Positions 9,507-29,427 of a stretch of DNA of 64,000 nt are shown here, in pieces. The position numbers and the translations under genes are program-made. The notes beneath the pieces were generated by a model, which worked only from the letters and a program-made list of their open reading frames with translations, searched no databases and was not told the origin of the DNA. Numbering within the stretch: position 1 is the first letter of the stretch; the number at the start of each line of letters is the position of its first letter. Source of the DNA: Holophagales bacterium (GTDB lineage: Bacteria; Acidobacteriota; Thermoanaerobaculia; Multivoradales; Multivoraceae); the NCBI GenBank assembly GCA_009845425.1, contig VXZQ01000017.1:62083-126082 (forward strand). Reading direction: 5' to 3'.

Positions 9507-10177
9507 TCTTCACTCCCGCCGGGGCATGATTCGCTCCCGTTCCGTTGCCTTCGCCGCTGCAGCACGGCGGAAAGGCGCCCGATCGCGTTCTCGCTGAAGA
9601 GCACGTAGCCCCGGTCGACGACGTCGTAGACGTTGACACCCATCGCATCGACGGCCTTGACCTGCGGATGATTGCGGGAGGCCAGCATCAGGTTCCGGTT
9701 GCCGTGGTCGTCGACGATCAGCGCCTTGCCGTCGACGCCGAGGCCCTGCAGACGGGCTGCGAAGGCGCCCGTCTTGTGACTCTCGAGCTCGAGCGAGTCG
9801 ATTACCATGATCCGCTCCTCGAGGAGCTTCCTCGACAGCGCCGACTTGAGCGCATTCCGCTTCTCGTTCCGGGACAGCTTCTTGCGGTGGCTGCGGGGAT
9901 GAGGTCCATGCACGACTCCACCGCCACGACGGAGCGGCGAGCGACGGCTGCCGGCACGTGAGCGACCGGTGCCCTTCTGGCGGTACGGCTTGACCCCGGA
10001 GCCCCGGACTTCGTGCCTGCCCTTGACCTTGTGGGTTCCCCCGCGCCACGCGGCCCGCACGGCGACCACCGCCAGGTGGATCAGGTGCTCCTTGTAGGGG
10101 TAGGCGAAGACCTCCTCCGGCAAGTCGACCTTGCCGACGGCCTCGTTGTCGAGACTCCTGACTGCGATCTCCGGCAT
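9503..10177 (-). CDS. rplD: 50S ribosomal protein L4
   Basis: 224 aa. Contains the tunnel-loop signature RGSGVKPYRQKGTGRSRAGS and VVHGPHPRSHRKKLSRNEKR. In E. coli L4 also represses its own S10 operon. ATG overlaps the rplC stop by 1 nt (TGATG). The C-terminal end is slightly extended with Gln, Arg, Gly and Glu. Confidence 0.96.
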   Translation of the reverse strand: MPEIAVRSLDNEAVGKVDLPEEVFAYPYKEHLIHLAVVAVRAAWRGGTHKVKGRHEVRGSGVKPYRQKGTGRSRAGSRRSPLRRGGGVVHGPHPRSHRKKLSRNEKRNALKSALSRKLLEERIMVIDSLELESHKTGAFAARLQGLGVDGKALIVDDHGNRNLMLASRNHPQVKAVDAMGVNVYDVVDRGYVLFSENAIGRLSAVLQRRRQRNGSESCPGGSEE

Positions 10178-10821
10178 CAGACCGAACTCCTGACCATGAC
10201 CAGGCCGCTCCGGGCGCCCGGAACCGCCCCGCGCAGATAGAGGAGGCGGTTCTCGGCATCCACCTTGACCACCACGAGCTTCTTCGTCGTCACCCGCTTG
10301 CCGCCCATCCGGCCGGGGAACCGCATGCCGGGGAACACGCGGGAGGGACTCGCGGACTGCCCGACCGAGCCGGGGGCGCGATGGAACATCGAGCCGTGGG
10401 TGGCGCGGCCACCGCCGAAGCCGTGGCGGCGCATGACGCCCTGGAACCCCTTGCCCTTGCCGGTGCCGATCACGTCGACCCGGGAACCGACCTCGAAGAT
10501 CGAAACCTCGATCTCGTCGCCCGGCTGCGACTCGTCCGTCGCATCGACCCTCACCTCGGCCAGATGGCGCATCGGATCGACTCCGGCCTTCTTGAAGTGA
10601 CCCCGGCGCGCTTCCGTGACCCGTCTGGGAGGTCGACTCTCGACCAGGCCGATCTGCACCGCCTCGTACCCGTCGGACGCTTCCGTCTTGCGTTGCACGA
10701 CCCGGCAGGGACCGATCTCGAGCACCGTCACCGGCACGGCTGCCCCGTCCTCGGTGTAGATCTGCGTCATGCCGATCTTGCGACCCAGCAGGCCTTTCGT
10801 CTGGCTGTTGTCAGCGTTCAC
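10177..10821 (-). CDS. rplC: 50S ribosomal protein L3
   Basis: 214 aa, GTG start with GAGGAG upstream. LLGRKIGMTQIYTEDGAAVP, GTGKGKGFQGVMRRHGFGGG, and THGSMFHRAPGSVGQSASPS followed by RVFPGMRFPGRMGGKRVT are diagnostic. L3 reaches the peptidyl transferase centre and nucleates assembly. Confidence 0.96.
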   Translation of the reverse strand: MNADNSQTKGLLGRKIGMTQIYTEDGAAVPVTVLEIGPCRVVQRKTEASDGYEAVQIGLVESRPPRRVTEARRGHFKKAGVDPMRHLAEVRVDATDESQPGDEIEVSIFEVGSRVDVIGTGKGKGFQGVMRRHGFGGGRATHGSMFHRAPGSVGQSASPSRVFPGMRFPGRMGGKRVTTKKLVVVKVDAENRLLYLRGAVPGARSGLVMVRSSV

Positions 10822-10861
10822 CGCCCGTTCTCCTCAGTCTCGTGCCTCATTCCCTGGCGTC

Positions 10862-11176
10862 TCAGGCACCGAACGCCTTGATCTCGACATCGACGCCGGC
10901 GGGAAGCTCCAGCTTCATCAGCGCGTCGACGGTCTGACTGGTGGGCTCGAAGATGTCGAGCAATCGCTTGTGGGTGCGGATCTCGAACTGCTCCCGTGAC
11001 TTCTTGTCCACATGCGGGGAACGGTTCACCGTGTAGCGGGCGATGTGAGTCGGAAGCGGAATGGGCCCGACCACACGCGCGCCGCTGCGCCGGGCCGTAT
11101 CGACGATCTCGTGCGTCGACGTATCCAGGATGCGGTAGTCGAAGGCCTTGAGCCGGATGCGAATCTTCTCGTTCAT
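10862..11176 (-). CDS. rpsJ: 30S ribosomal protein S10
   Basis: 104 aa from ATG 11176: [63 protein letters not shown]. Start chosen because GAGGGA lies close upstream and family length is about 103. S10 is in the small-subunit head and, as NusE, joins NusB in antitermination. It opens the S10 cluster and follows tuf1 by 50 nt. Confidence 0.97.
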   Translation of the reverse strand: MNEKIRIRLKAFDYRILDTSTHEIVDTARRSGARVVGPIPLPTHIARYTVNRSPHVDKKSREQFEIRTHKRLLDIFEPTSQTVDALMKLELPAGVDVEIKAFGA

Positions 11177-11226
11177 CGTTCCCTCGAATCCCAACCTTCC
11201 TCGATCGCCTGACGCACCCGGTCTTA

Positions 11227-12420
11227 CTACTCGGTGATGTCGGTGACAGTGCCGGCGCCCACCGTGCGGCCGCCCTCGCGGATCGCGAAGCGCACGCCCT
11301 TCTCCATCGCGATCGGAGCGATCAGCTCCACGTTCAACGCCACGTTGTCACCAGGCATCACCATCTCCGTACCTGCCGGCAGGTTCGCCACACCCGTCAC
11401 GTCCGTCGTACGGAAGTAGAACTGAGGACGGTAACCGTCGAAAAACGGCGTGTGACGACCACCCTCGTCCTTGTTCAACACGTACACCTCACCGCTGAAC
11501 TTCGTGTGAGGAGTGATCGACTTCGGCTTCGACAGCACCTGGCCGCGCTCAACCTCGTCCTTCTTCGTGCCGCGAAGCAGAACGCCGATGTTGTCCCCCG
11601 CCTCACCCGAGTCCAGCAGCTTCCGAAACATCTCGACACCCGTCACCACCGTCGACGCCGTGTCCCGAATGCCCACGATCTCCACCGTGTCGCCGACCGT
11701 CACACGGCCGCGCTCCACGCGACCCGTCACCACCGTGCCGCGACCCGAAATCGTGAAAATGTCCTCGATCGGCATCAGGAAGTCCTGGTCCACCGCGCGC
11801 TCCGGTGTCGGCACGTACGAGTCCACCTCCGCCAGAAGCTCCACCACCTTCGAACCCCACTCGCTCTCCGGATCGCCGTCCTCCAAAGCCTTCAACGCCG
11901 AACCGCGAACGATCGGAATGTCGTCGCCCGGAAACTCGAACGACGACAGCAGGTCGCGAAGCTCCAGCTCCACCAGGTCCAGAAGCTCCTCGTCGTCCAC
12001 CATGTCGCACTTGTTCATGAACACCACGATGTACGGCACGCCTACCTGACGAGCCAGCAACACGTGCTCACGCGTCTGAGGCATCGGACCGTCAGCGGCC
12101 GACACCACCAGGATCGCACCGTCCATCTGGGCCGCGCCCGTGATCATGTTCTTCACGTAGTCCGCGTGACCAGGACAGTCCACGTGAGCGTAGTGACGGT
12201 TCTCCGTCTCGTACTCCACGTGAGCCGTCGCGATCGTGATACCCCGCTCCCGCTCCTCGGGAGCCTTGTCGATCTCGTCGAACGGCACGAAATCCGCACC
12301 GCCCTTCTTCGCCAAGATGTTCGTGATCGCTGCCGTCAGCGTCGTCTTGCCGTGATCCACGTGACCGATCGTCCCCACGTTCACGTGCGGCTTCGTACGC
12401 TCGAACTTCTCCTTCGCCAT
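11227..12420 (-). CDS. tuf: Elongation factor Tu, copy 1
   Basis: 397 aa. GTPase delivering aminoacyl-tRNA. G1 [10 protein letters not shown], effector region [15 protein letters not shown]3 [14 protein letters not shown]4 [10 protein letters not shown], and domains 2 and 3 complete to [17 protein letters not shown]. It lies in the str arrangement rpsL-rpsG-fusA-tuf. The coding sequence appears identical in all frames to the copy at 27916-29109, while the flanks differ, which points to gene conversion. Confidence 0.98.
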   Translation of the reverse strand: MAKEKFERTKPHVNVGTIGHVDHGKTTLTAAITNILAKKGGADFVPFDEIDKAPEERERGITIATAHVEYETENRHYAHVDCPGHADYVKNMITGAAQMDGAILVVSAADGPMPQTREHVLLARQVGVPYIVVFMNKCDMVDDEELLDLVELELRDLLSSFEFPGDDIPIVRGSALKALEDGDPESEWGSKVVELLAEVDSYVPTPERAVDQDFLMPIEDIFTISGRGTVVTGRVERGRVTVGDTVEIVGIRDTASTVVTGVEMFRKLLDSGEAGDNIGVLLRGTKKDEVERGQVLSKPKSITPHTKFSGEVYVLNKDEGGRHTPFFDGYRPQFYFRTTDVTGVANLPAGTEMVMPGDNVALNVELIAPIAMEKGVRFAIREGGRTVGAGTVTDITE

Positions 12421-12477
12421 GCCTCAGCTCCTCGCTATCTCGCTCTGTCCGCTGGTTTCAGCTCACTCTGTGTCGTT

Positions 12478-14562
<2,085 letters not shown>

Positions 14563-14594
14563 GGCGGGTGGTCGAACGGTTGGCTGAAAAGCAG

Positions 14595-14638
14595 TTTGGC
14601 GGGTGGATTCGTGACGTTTGACGGGCGGATTCGTGACG
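14595..14638 (-). repeat. Two 22-bp tandem repeats upstream of fusA
   Basis: Positions 14595-14616 and 14617-14638 are contiguous 22-bp units that differ at two bases (plus-strand unit begins TTTG and ends GATTCGTGACG). They lie 33-76 nt upstream of the fusA ATG on the transcribed strand. The 22-bp period equals two helical turns, as expected of a paired protein-binding site, but no regulator is known for this place. They could also be an RNA element or a neutral duplication. Confidence 0.75.
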
Positions 14639-14663
14639 AGTGTGTAAGGGGTTCAACGCGGGA

Positions 14664-14690
14664 GTCGCCGCCTTGCGGGAAGGCGGCGAC
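14664..14690 (-). promoter_or_regulatory. 11-bp perfect hairpin in rpsG-fusA spacer
   Basis: GTCGCCGCCTT at 14664-14674 pairs perfectly with 14680-14690 across a 5-nt loop. No U-tract follows on the transcribed (minus) strand, so it is not a simple intrinsic terminator. In E. coli the str mRNA carries an S7 repressor-binding structure, but in the rpsL-rpsG spacer. Here the large spacer is after rpsG, so a displaced regulatory or processing structure is possible. Confidence 0.6.
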
Positions 14691-14768
14691 GCAACGGGAC
14701 GGGCCGTGGACAACCGGCGGCCGTGGAACGCAATCGGGACCCGCACGGGGCGGATCCGGAGCCGTTCG

Positions 14769-15242
14769 CTACCAGCGGTAGTGGGAGAAAGCCCTGTTCG
14801 CTTCTGCCATCCGGTGGGTGTCCTCTTTCCTCTTGATCGCAACTCCGCGGTTCTCGGCGGCATCGAGCAGTTCGCCGGCCAACCGCAGTCTCATCGTCTT
14901 CTCACCCCGACCCTTCGCCGCCTGAATCAGCCACCGCATGGCCAGGGCGAGCTTGCGCGCGGGGCGTACTTCCATCGGCACCTGGTACGTCGAACCGCCA
15001 ACACGCCGCGACTTGACCTCGACCGCGGGTTTCACGTTGTCGATCGCCTTCTGGAAGACGGCGACCGGATCCTCCTCCCCGGTCCGTTCCTTGATCGTCG
15101 TCAGGGCGTCGTAGAGGATGCGCTCGGCGACCGACTTCTTGCCGTCCTTCATCAGGACGTTGACGAACTTGCTGACCAACTGGGAGTGGTACAGCGGGTC
15201 GGGGAGAATCTGGCGCTTGGGAACTTCGCGGCGTCGGGGCAT
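14769..15242 (-). CDS. rpsG: 30S ribosomal protein S7
   Basis: 157 aa from ATG 15242: [80 protein letters not shown] ending [16 protein letters not shown]7 nucleates assembly of the small-subunit head and contacts the E site. 17 nt after rpsL. Confidence 0.97.
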   Translation of the reverse strand: MPRRREVPKRQILPDPLYHSQLVSKFVNVLMKDGKKSVAERILYDALTTIKERTGEEDPVAVFQKAIDNVKPAVEVKSRRVGGSTYQVPMEVRPARKLALAMRWLIQAAKGRGEKTMRLRLAGELLDAAENRGVAIKRKEDTHRMAEANRAFSHYRW

Positions 15243-15259
15243 GAGGAGGCTCCGGTGAA

Positions 15260-15634
15260 TCAGGCCTTGGGGCGCTTGGCGCCGTACTTGGACCGACCTC
15301 GCCGACGATCGTCGACGCCGACCGCGTCCAGCGTGCCGCGAATGACGTGGTAACGGACGCCGGGCAGATCCTTCACCCGGCCTCCGCGAATCAGAACGAT
15401 GGAGTGCTCCTGGAGGTTGTGCCCGACGCCCGGGATGTAGGTCGTGACCTCGATTCCGTTCGTGAGGCGCACCCGCGCCACCTTGCGCAACGCCGAGTTC
15501 GGCTTCTTCGGCGTCTGCGTGTACACGCGAACGCATACTCCCCGCCTCTGCGGCGAGGCCTGGAGCGCCGGGCTCTTGGTCTTCGCGACCTGGCGTTGGC
15601 GGCCCTTTCGGACCAGTTGACGGATGGTGGGCAT
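15260..15634 (-). CDS. rpsL: 30S ribosomal protein S12
   Basis: 124 aa. [80 protein letters not shown]. The lysines at the two streptomycin-resistance hot spots (TPKKPNSA and RVKDLPG loops) are wild type. It controls decoding accuracy. Confidence 0.97.
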   Translation of the reverse strand: MPTIRQLVRKGRQRQVAKTKSPALQASPQRRGVCVRVYTQTPKKPNSALRKVARVRLTNGIEVTTYIPGVGHNLQEHSIVLIRGGRVKDLPGVRYHVIRGTLDAVGVDDRRRGRSKYGAKRPKA

Positions 15635-15929
15635 CGGTTCTCGTTGCTCCAGCAGACTCTCTTACGTGGTGCCGGGACCCCGGCGTTCTAGGGCCCGCCG
15701 CCACGCACGACGCGGGCCAGTCTGACGTCGACCCGGGACAACCCGAGGCGACCGAAACGAACAGGCCAGTCGACCGCATAAGGCGCCGGAAGCGCGCGGC
15801 ACCGGGCAAACACCCGGTTCAGAGCCTGACTCGCTGAGTGAAGTTGGGACTGTTTCGGCTCGCCCCGCGCGAGCCGCGCAAGGGCGCGAACGTTAGCAGA
15901 AAGGTCGGATCCGGAGCAACCCCGAAAAC
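15635..15929 (-). other. rpoC-rpsL intergenic spacer with weak promoter-like and hairpin elements
   Basis: No convincing gene is present in these 295 nt. On the transcribed (minus) strand a weak extended promoter can be drawn: TTGCTC at 15914-15919, an 18-nt spacer, then TGC-TAACGT with TAACGT at 15890-15895. Two small hairpins lie further down: ACCGGG/CCCGGT at 15801-15818, and GCCGG/CCGGC at 15671-15684 just before rpsL. None has a U-tract. The spacer may give the str genes a promoter separate from rpoBC. Confidence 0.3.
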
Positions 15930-20120
<4,191 letters not shown>

Positions 20121-20130
20121 CCGCGACCTC

Positions 20131-24402
<4,272 letters not shown>

Positions 24403-24459
24403 GCTTCGATGTCCTCTACGTCAGATCCTCTGCACGAGGTGGAAACGCACGAGTGCCGT

Positions 24460-24496
24460 CCCGGCGCTCGCTTCAGGAAGAAACCTGGGCGCCGGG
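24460..24496 (-). promoter_or_regulatory. Hairpin in rplL-rpoB spacer (candidate attenuator or processing site)
   Basis: CCCGGCGC at 24460-24467 pairs with GCGCCGGG at 24489-24496; inside it CAGG (24474-24477) pairs with CCTG (24484-24487) around TTTCTT or its complement. The 152-nt rplL-rpoB gap is where E. coli has a partial terminator and an RNase III site that set the ratio of L7/L12 to polymerase. The position is suggestive; the function is inferred. Confidence 0.5.
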
Positions 24497-24554
24497 TCGA
24501 GATTGGCCAGCTCGATTCTACGCCGACCCCGGGGAAGATCGCCAGCCGGAATGG

Positions 24555-24935
24555 TTACTTGACCTCGGCCTGACCGCCGGCCTCCTCGAGTTTGCCCTTG
24601 ACCTCTTCGGCCTCTTCCTTCGAAACGCCCTCCTTGACCGCGACCGGCGCCGACTCGACCAGATCCTTGGCCTCCTTCAGACCCAGGCTGGTGACCTCGC
24701 GCACGACCTTGATCACGGCGATCTTCTTGTCGCCGAAGGAGGTCAACTGAACGTCGAACTCCGTCTGCTCTTCGGCTTCCTGGACCTCGCCGGCTCCCGC
24801 CATACCCGCCATCGGGACCGCGGCGGCCGCCGCCGAAACGCCGTAGTGCTCCTCGAGCTCCTTGACCAGAGTGTTGAGCTCCAGGACGGTCATCTCGTCG
24901 ATCTGTTTGATCAGATCCGCTGCTGCTACTGCCAT
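24555..24935 (-). CDS. rplL: 50S ribosomal protein L7/L12
   Basis: 126 aa from ATG 24935: [20 protein letters not shown], an Ala/Gly hinge (about residues 40-56), then the C-domain [40 protein letters not shown]. It forms the multi-copy stalk that recruits translational GTPases. A frame start 8 codons earlier is rejected because the family begins at the chosen methionine. Confidence 0.97.
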   Translation of the reverse strand: MAVAAADLIKQIDEMTVLELNTLVKELEEHYGVSAAAAAVPMAGMAGAGEVQEAEEQTEFDVQLTSFGDKKIAVIKVVREVTSLGLKEAKDLVESAPVAVKEGVSKEEAEEVKGKLEEAGGQAEVK

Positions 24936-25007
24936 CTTCTTGGCTCCCTTATGGTTCACCGGCGCCGGCTCGGCGCCGCGTTTCCAACCTCCCTGAGAGG
25001 GCCGAAA

Positions 25008-25550
25008 TCAGCCCCCACTCTCCTGACTTGCTTCCTTCTGACCTGCAACCTGGTTCAACGCGCGAAGGAACTGCGGCGTGACGTCCCCGAGCCCCCGCAC
25101 CAGCCGCGCGATCGGCGACTGGAGCAGGAACAGGAGCTTCGCCACCAGCGCCTCCCGGCTGGGCAGATTGGCGATCTCCTTGATCGCCTCCGCCGACACC
25201 TGCTGGCCGTCCACCAGGCCGGCCTTGAACTCGAGGACCGGCACGTCTTCCGCGAACTCGGTCAGGGTCTTGGCCAACCCCACCGGATCGTCGTCGCTGT
25301 AAGCGATCGCTGTCGGCCCGACGAGGTGATCCGACAGCACTCCGAGACTGCTGTCCTCGAACGCGAGTTTGGCGATCCGGTTCTTGACCACCGAGTAGCT
25401 GCCGCCGGCCGTGCGCACACGGCGCCTCAGATCGTTGACCTGTCCCACCGTGATGCCGGAGAAACCCACCAGAAACGCGTGCGGCGCCGCCGCCATGTCG
25501 CCCTGGTAGCTGGCCAGTAACTCGGCCTTCGTCTCCCGTGTCAGTGCCAT
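25008..25550 (-). CDS. rplJ: 50S ribosomal protein L10
   Basis: 180 aa. MALTRETKAELLASYQGDMA, VGFSGITVGQVNDLRRRVRT, YSVVKNRIAKLAFEDSSLGV, LVGPTAIAYSDDDPVGLAKT. Base of the L7/L12 stalk; in E. coli the L10-L12 complex represses its own mRNA. The leader from rplA is only 32 nt, shorter than the E. coli L10 leader. Confidence 0.96.
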   Translation of the reverse strand: MALTRETKAELLASYQGDMAAAPHAFLVGFSGITVGQVNDLRRRVRTAGGSYSVVKNRIAKLAFEDSSLGVLSDHLVGPTAIAYSDDDPVGLAKTLTEFAEDVPVLEFKAGLVDGQQVSAEAIKEIANLPSREALVAKLLFLLQSPIARLVRGLGDVTPQFLRALNQVAGQKEASQESGG

Positions 25551-25582
25551 TTCTCTCGACCTCCTCGTAACCGGCCCGGCAG

Positions 25583-26287
25583 TTAGACGGCCTCGACCGC
25601 GGCGGCTTCGGACGAGTCGACCCGTACGCCCGGCCCCATCGTCGAACTCAGGTTGACCGAACGCAGGTACGTGCCCTTGGCGGCGCTCGGACGCGCACGC
25701 ATGATCTCCGAGAGCAATGCCGTTGCGTTCTCCACCAGCCTCGCCGTGTCGAACGAGACCTTGCCGAGCGGCGCGTGAACGACGCCCGCCTTGTCCACGC
25801 GGAAGTTGACCTTGCCCGCCTTGATGTCCTCGATCGCCTTCGTCACATCGGGAGTGACGGTGCCGGTCTTCGGGTTCGGCATCAGACCGCGCGGCCCGAG
25901 TACGCGGCCGAGCCGGCCCACGACCCGCATCATGTCCGGGGTCGCGACCACGGCGTCGAAGTCCAGCCAGCCGTCCTGGATCCGGCTCGCGAGTTCCTCG
26001 CCGCCCACGTGATCCGCGCCCGCCGCTTCGGCCTCCTGCAGCTTCTCGCCCGATGCGAACACGAGCACCCGGACCGTGCGACCGGTGCCATGCGGAAGGA
26101 CCACGGTGCCGCGCACCATCTGGTCCGCATGCCTGGGATTGACCCCCAGCCGGATCGCGATCTCGACGGTCTCGTCGAACTTCGCGAAGCTGCCGTCCTT
26201 GATCCGCTGCAGCGCTTCTTCCAGCCCGTGCGGCCGGTCTTCCACCGCCGCCCTTGCTTCCTTGTAGTTCCTGCCTCGACTGGTCAC
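25583..26287 (-). CDS. rplA: 50S ribosomal protein L1
   Basis: 234 aa. [40 protein letters not shown], and the second domain [40 protein letters not shown]. Mobile L1 stalk protein involved in E-site tRNA release. 44 nt after rplK. Confidence 0.97.
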   Translation of the reverse strand: MTSRGRNYKEARAAVEDRPHGLEEALQRIKDGSFAKFDETVEIAIRLGVNPRHADQMVRGTVVLPHGTGRTVRVLVFASGEKLQEAEAAGADHVGGEELASRIQDGWLDFDAVVATPDMMRVVGRLGRVLGPRGLMPNPKTGTVTPDVTKAIEDIKAGKVNFRVDKAGVVHAPLGKVSFDTARLVENATALLSEIMRARPSAAKGTYLRSVNLSSTMGPGVRVDSSEAAAVEAV

Positions 26288-26331
26288 GCGCGTTCTCCCT
26301 TGACCCTCTGTTCTCGACCCTTCCGCGCCGC

Positions 26332-26772
26332 TCAGGCGACGATCTCCAGGCCCATCGAGCGGGCAGTGCCGGCGATGATCCGGCAGGCGCCCTCGAGATC
26401 CACCGCGTTCAGATCCTGCATCTTCGTACGAGCGATCTCCTCAAGCTGGGCCTGAGTGACCTGGCCCACCTTCTCGCGGTTGGGCTCGGCCGATCCCTTG
26501 TCCACGGCGGCGGCCTTCCGCAGCAGCACGGCCGCCGGCGGCGTCTTCGTGATGAACGAGTAGCTCCGGTCGGCGTAGACCGTGATCACGACCGGGATGA
26601 TCAACCCCCCCTCGCCCTGCGTCCTGGCGTTGAACGCCTTGCAAAAGTCCATGATGTTGAGGCCCGCCTGACCCAGCGCGGGCCCCACCGGAGGCGCCGG
26701 CGTCGCTCCACCGGCGGGGATCTGCAGCTTGATCTGCCCCGCCACTCGCTTGCCTGTCGTTCTCTGCGCCAT
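26332..26772 (-). CDS. rplK: 50S ribosomal protein L11
   Basis: 146 aa. [40 protein letters not shown] and C-domain [20 protein letters not shown]. It binds the GTPase-associated region of 23S rRNA and is the thiostrepton target and RelA sensor partner. Gene order nusG-rplK-rplA is canonical. Confidence 0.97.
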   Translation of the reverse strand: MAQRTTGKRVAGQIKLQIPAGGATPAPPVGPALGQAGLNIMDFCKAFNARTQGEGGLIIPVVITVYADRSYSFITKTPPAAVLLRKAAAVDKGSAEPNREKVGQVTQAQLEEIARTKMQDLNAVDLEGACRIIAGTARSMGLEIVA

Positions 26773-26842
26773 CGATCGCTACCTACCTGTCTGTTCGTCC
26801 CGAACCTGTTCCAGTCTTCCCGTTCGTTCCAGACGCCTTGTC

Positions 26843-27475
26843 TCAGGTCTTCTGGACCTGCAGGAACTCGAGTTCCACCGGCGTCTGGCGGCCGAAGATG
26901 GTGACCATCACCTTGAGCGTGCTCCGTTCGAGGTTGATCTCCTCCACCGTGCCTGTGAAGTTGTTGAACGGGCCATCGACGATCTTGACCAGCTCACCCT
27001 TCTCGAACAGGTACTTCGGCTTCGGCTTCTCCTTGGCGGTGACCACCTTCTCGATGATCGCATCAACCTCGTCCTGCCCCAGCGGCGTCGGCTCCTTACC
27101 GGTTCCGACGAAGCCGGTCACCTTGGGCGTGTTCTTGACCACATGCCAGGCCTTGTCGGAGATCTTCAGACGACCGTCGCCACGCGGCTCGCACTCGATC
27201 TCGACCAGGATGTAGCCGGGGAAGAACTTGCGCTGGGTCTCCCGCTTCTTGCCGCCCTTCAGTTCGACGATCGTCTCCGTGGGAATGCGGACCTCGCCGA
27301 ACGCATGCCCCATGCCGTGAGCCTCGGCACGCTGCCGCAGCGTCTCCCGGACCCGCTCTTCGTATCCCGAGTAGGTGTGCACGATGTACCACTGCCGCCG
27401 CGGCTCGGAGGACTCCCCGTCGACACCCTCCGCGGCCTCGACGCTGCCCATGGCTGCCGTTTCGACTTCGCTCAT
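26843..27475 (-). CDS. nusG: Transcription termination/antitermination factor NusG
   Basis: 210 aa from ATG 27475. NGN domain [47 protein letters not shown]-terminal KOW domain [21 protein letters not shown] 30-residue acidic Ala/Glu N-terminal extension precedes the NGN domain. An upstream open frame overlaps secE and is excluded. NusG links RNA polymerase with Rho or S10. Confidence 0.96.
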   Translation of the reverse strand: MSEVETAAMGSVEAAEGVDGESSEPRRQWYIVHTYSGYEERVRETLRQRAEAHGMGHAFGEVRIPTETIVELKGGKKRETQRKFFPGYILVEIECEPRGDGRLKISDKAWHVVKNTPKVTGFVGTGKEPTPLGQDEVDAIIEKVVTAKEKPKPKYLFEKGELVKIVDGPFNNFTGTVEEINLERSTLKVMVTIFGRQTPVELEFLQVQKT

Positions 27476-27506
27476 CGCGTACTCCCCACCGTCGGCCGAA
27501 CTCGGG

Positions 27507-27713
27507 TCACTGTCCCAGGAGCAGGTTGTTGAGACCGTTGTAGAGGCGCAGGATGACGACGTCGGCCACCCACAGGAAGATGGCGAAGATGACACTCGTG
27601 ATCAGCACCACACCCGTGGTGCCCACGACCTCCTCCCGCGAGGGGAAGGTCACCTTCTTCATCTCGGTGCGCACTTCGCCCAGGAAAGCACCGAGCCTGC
27701 GGACACTGGCCAT
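27507..27713 (-). CDS. secE: Preprotein translocase subunit SecE
   Basis: 68 aa. Amphipathic helix [20 protein letters not shown] followed by a single transmembrane helix ([20 protein letters not shown]). This is the short one-membrane-segment form. It lies between tRNA-Trp and nusG. The rpmG gene for L33 that usually precedes secE would not fit in the 98 nt before it. Confidence 0.95.
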   Translation of the reverse strand: MASVRRLGAFLGEVRTEMKKVTFPSREEVVGTTGVVLITSVIFAIFLWVADVVILRLYNGLNNLLLGQ

Positions 27714-27811
27714 CTGCGTTCCTCCGACTCCCTCTTACTCCCTGAAATCCGGCCTCCGCCTCACCGGGACGCCCGAACTGCCTCGCCGTCTACGTCCTCC
27801 GAAGGAAGGTC

Positions 27812-27887
27812 TGGCAGGCCAGGAGGGTCTCGAACCCCCAACCTTCGGTTTTGGAGACCGATGCTCTACCAATTGAGCTACTGGCCT
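27812..27887 (-). tRNA. trnW: tRNA-Trp (CCA anticodon)
   Basis: Minus-strand cloverleaf from 27887: acceptor AGGCCAG pairs with CTGGCCT, D arm with AGCTCAATTGGTAGAGC, anticodon stem-loop CGGT-CTCCAAA-ACCG giving CCA, T arm GGGGGTTCGAGACCC, discriminator G. The terminal CCA is encoded at 27812-27814. It sits between tuf2 and secE as in many bacteria. Confidence 0.96.
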
Positions 27888-27915
27888 GAATCTCCCAACT
27901 CGAGCCTGAACCGCC

Positions 27916-29109
27916 CTACTCGGTGATGTCGGTGACAGTGCCGGCGCCCACCGTGCGGCCGCCCTCGCGGATCGCGAAGCGCACGCCCTTCTCCATCGCG
28001 ATCGGAGCGATCAGCTCCACGTTCAACGCCACGTTGTCACCAGGCATCACCATCTCCGTACCTGCCGGCAGGTTCGCCACACCCGTCACGTCCGTCGTAC
28101 GGAAGTAGAACTGAGGACGGTAACCGTCGAAAAACGGCGTGTGACGACCACCCTCGTCCTTGTTCAACACGTACACCTCACCGCTGAACTTCGTGTGAGG
28201 AGTGATCGACTTCGGCTTCGACAGCACCTGGCCGCGCTCAACCTCGTCCTTCTTCGTGCCGCGAAGCAGAACGCCGATGTTGTCCCCCGCCTCACCCGAG
28301 TCCAGCAGCTTCCGAAACATCTCGACACCCGTCACCACCGTCGACGCCGTGTCCCGAATGCCCACGATCTCCACCGTGTCGCCGACCGTCACACGGCCGC
28401 GCTCCACGCGACCCGTCACCACCGTGCCGCGACCCGAAATCGTGAAAATGTCCTCGATCGGCATCAGGAAGTCCTGGTCCACCGCGCGCTCCGGTGTCGG
28501 CACGTACGAGTCCACCTCCGCCAGAAGCTCCACCACCTTCGAACCCCACTCGCTCTCCGGATCGCCGTCCTCCAAAGCCTTCAACGCCGAACCGCGAACG
28601 ATCGGAATGTCGTCGCCCGGAAACTCGAACGACGACAGCAGGTCGCGAAGCTCCAGCTCCACCAGGTCCAGAAGCTCCTCGTCGTCCACCATGTCGCACT
28701 TGTTCATGAACACCACGATGTACGGCACGCCTACCTGACGAGCCAGCAACACGTGCTCACGCGTCTGAGGCATCGGACCGTCAGCGGCCGACACCACCAG
28801 GATCGCACCGTCCATCTGGGCCGCGCCCGTGATCATGTTCTTCACGTAGTCCGCGTGACCAGGACAGTCCACGTGAGCGTAGTGACGGTTCTCCGTCTCG
28901 TACTCCACGTGAGCCGTCGCGATCGTGATACCCCGCTCCCGCTCCTCGGGAGCCTTGTCGATCTCGTCGAACGGCACGAAATCCGCACCGCCCTTCTTCG
29001 CCAAGATGTTCGTGATCGCTGCCGTCAGCGTCGTCTTGCCGTGATCCACGTGACCGATCGTCCCCACGTTCACGTGCGGCTTCGTACGCTCGAACTTCTC
29101 CTTCGCCAT
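27916..29109 (-). CDS. tuf: Elongation factor Tu, copy 2
   Basis: 397 aa, the same protein as the copy at 11227-12420 and apparently the same DNA from start to stop. The sequences diverge immediately outside the coding region (28 nt to tRNA-Trp on one side, 70 nt to tRNA-Thr on the other). Location behind tRNA-Thr(GGT) corresponds to tufB of enterobacteria. Loss of similarity exactly at both gene ends is typical of ongoing gene conversion between tuf copies. Confidence 0.98.
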   Translation of the reverse strand: MAKEKFERTKPHVNVGTIGHVDHGKTTLTAAITNILAKKGGADFVPFDEIDKAPEERERGITIATAHVEYETENRHYAHVDCPGHADYVKNMITGAAQMDGAILVVSAADGPMPQTREHVLLARQVGVPYIVVFMNKCDMVDDEELLDLVELELRDLLSSFEFPGDDIPIVRGSALKALEDGDPESEWGSKVVELLAEVDSYVPTPERAVDQDFLMPIEDIFTISGRGTVVTGRVERGRVTVGDTVEIVGIRDTASTVVTGVEMFRKLLDSGEAGDNIGVLLRGTKKDEVERGQVLSKPKSITPHTKFSGEVYVLNKDEGGRHTPFFDGYRPQFYFRTTDVTGVANLPAGTEMVMPGDNVALNVELIAPIAMEKGVRFAIREGGRTVGAGTVTDITE

Positions 29110-29179
29110 GACGCTCGTTGCCTCTCCCGCCTCAGCGGATCAACTGTCCGTGTTTGTGTTCTGCCTGGATAAGCCTGTC

Positions 29180-29254
29180 TGGAGCCCACGACCGGATTTG
29201 AACCGGTGACCCCTTCCTTACCAAGGAAGTGCTCTACCCCTGAGCCACGTGGGC
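29180..29254 (-). tRNA. trnT: tRNA-Thr (GGT anticodon)
   Basis: Acceptor GCCCACG/CGTGGGC, D arm GCTCAGGGGTAGAGC, anticodon stem CTTCC/GGAAG with loop TTGGTAA (GGT), T arm CCGGTTCAAATCCGG, discriminator U, encoded CCA at 29180-29182. It corresponds by position to thrT upstream of tufB. The three tRNA genes that usually precede it are 32 kb away at 61306-61575. Confidence 0.96.
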
Positions 29255-29392
29255 AGCCGTCTCAGGTTTCCCCGCCTTCAAGTCTCTGGTGTGTTCGGGA
29301 CCCCCGTTTCCGCTCCCCAGGTCGACCCTCGACACGCAATGCGACCCGCACCTCGGAGCCGACTCCTGCGGTGCTTCGCGGGGAAGGGGCGG

Positions 29393-29421
29393 AGTCTAGC
29401 CGCTTCTGCGGCAGCCGTAAA
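29393..29421 (-). promoter_or_regulatory. Putative sigma70-type promoter for tRNA-Thr-tuf2-secE genes
   Basis: On the minus strand TTTACG (29416-29421), a 17-nt spacer and TAGACT (29393-29398) with a GC-rich discriminator after it, as at stable-RNA promoters. The spacer contains a GCCGC/GCGGC palindrome. It is the best match in the 173-nt gap between phoU and tRNA-Thr. The gap must hold a promoter if the block can no longer be transcribed from the upstream tRNA genes. Confidence 0.4.
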
Positions 29422-29427
29422 CCCCCC

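Noticed and set aside
15801..15818. ACCGGG/CCCGGT hairpin after rpoC considered as an intrinsic terminator
   Set aside because: Only 6 bp and no U-tract on the transcribed strand.
29255..29427. Searched for a direct repeat of the tRNA-Gly 3' end that would mark an attR site
   Set aside because: No copy was found between phoU and tRNA-Thr, and no integrase gene exists in the 32-kb region, so a simple tRNA-integrating island is not supported.
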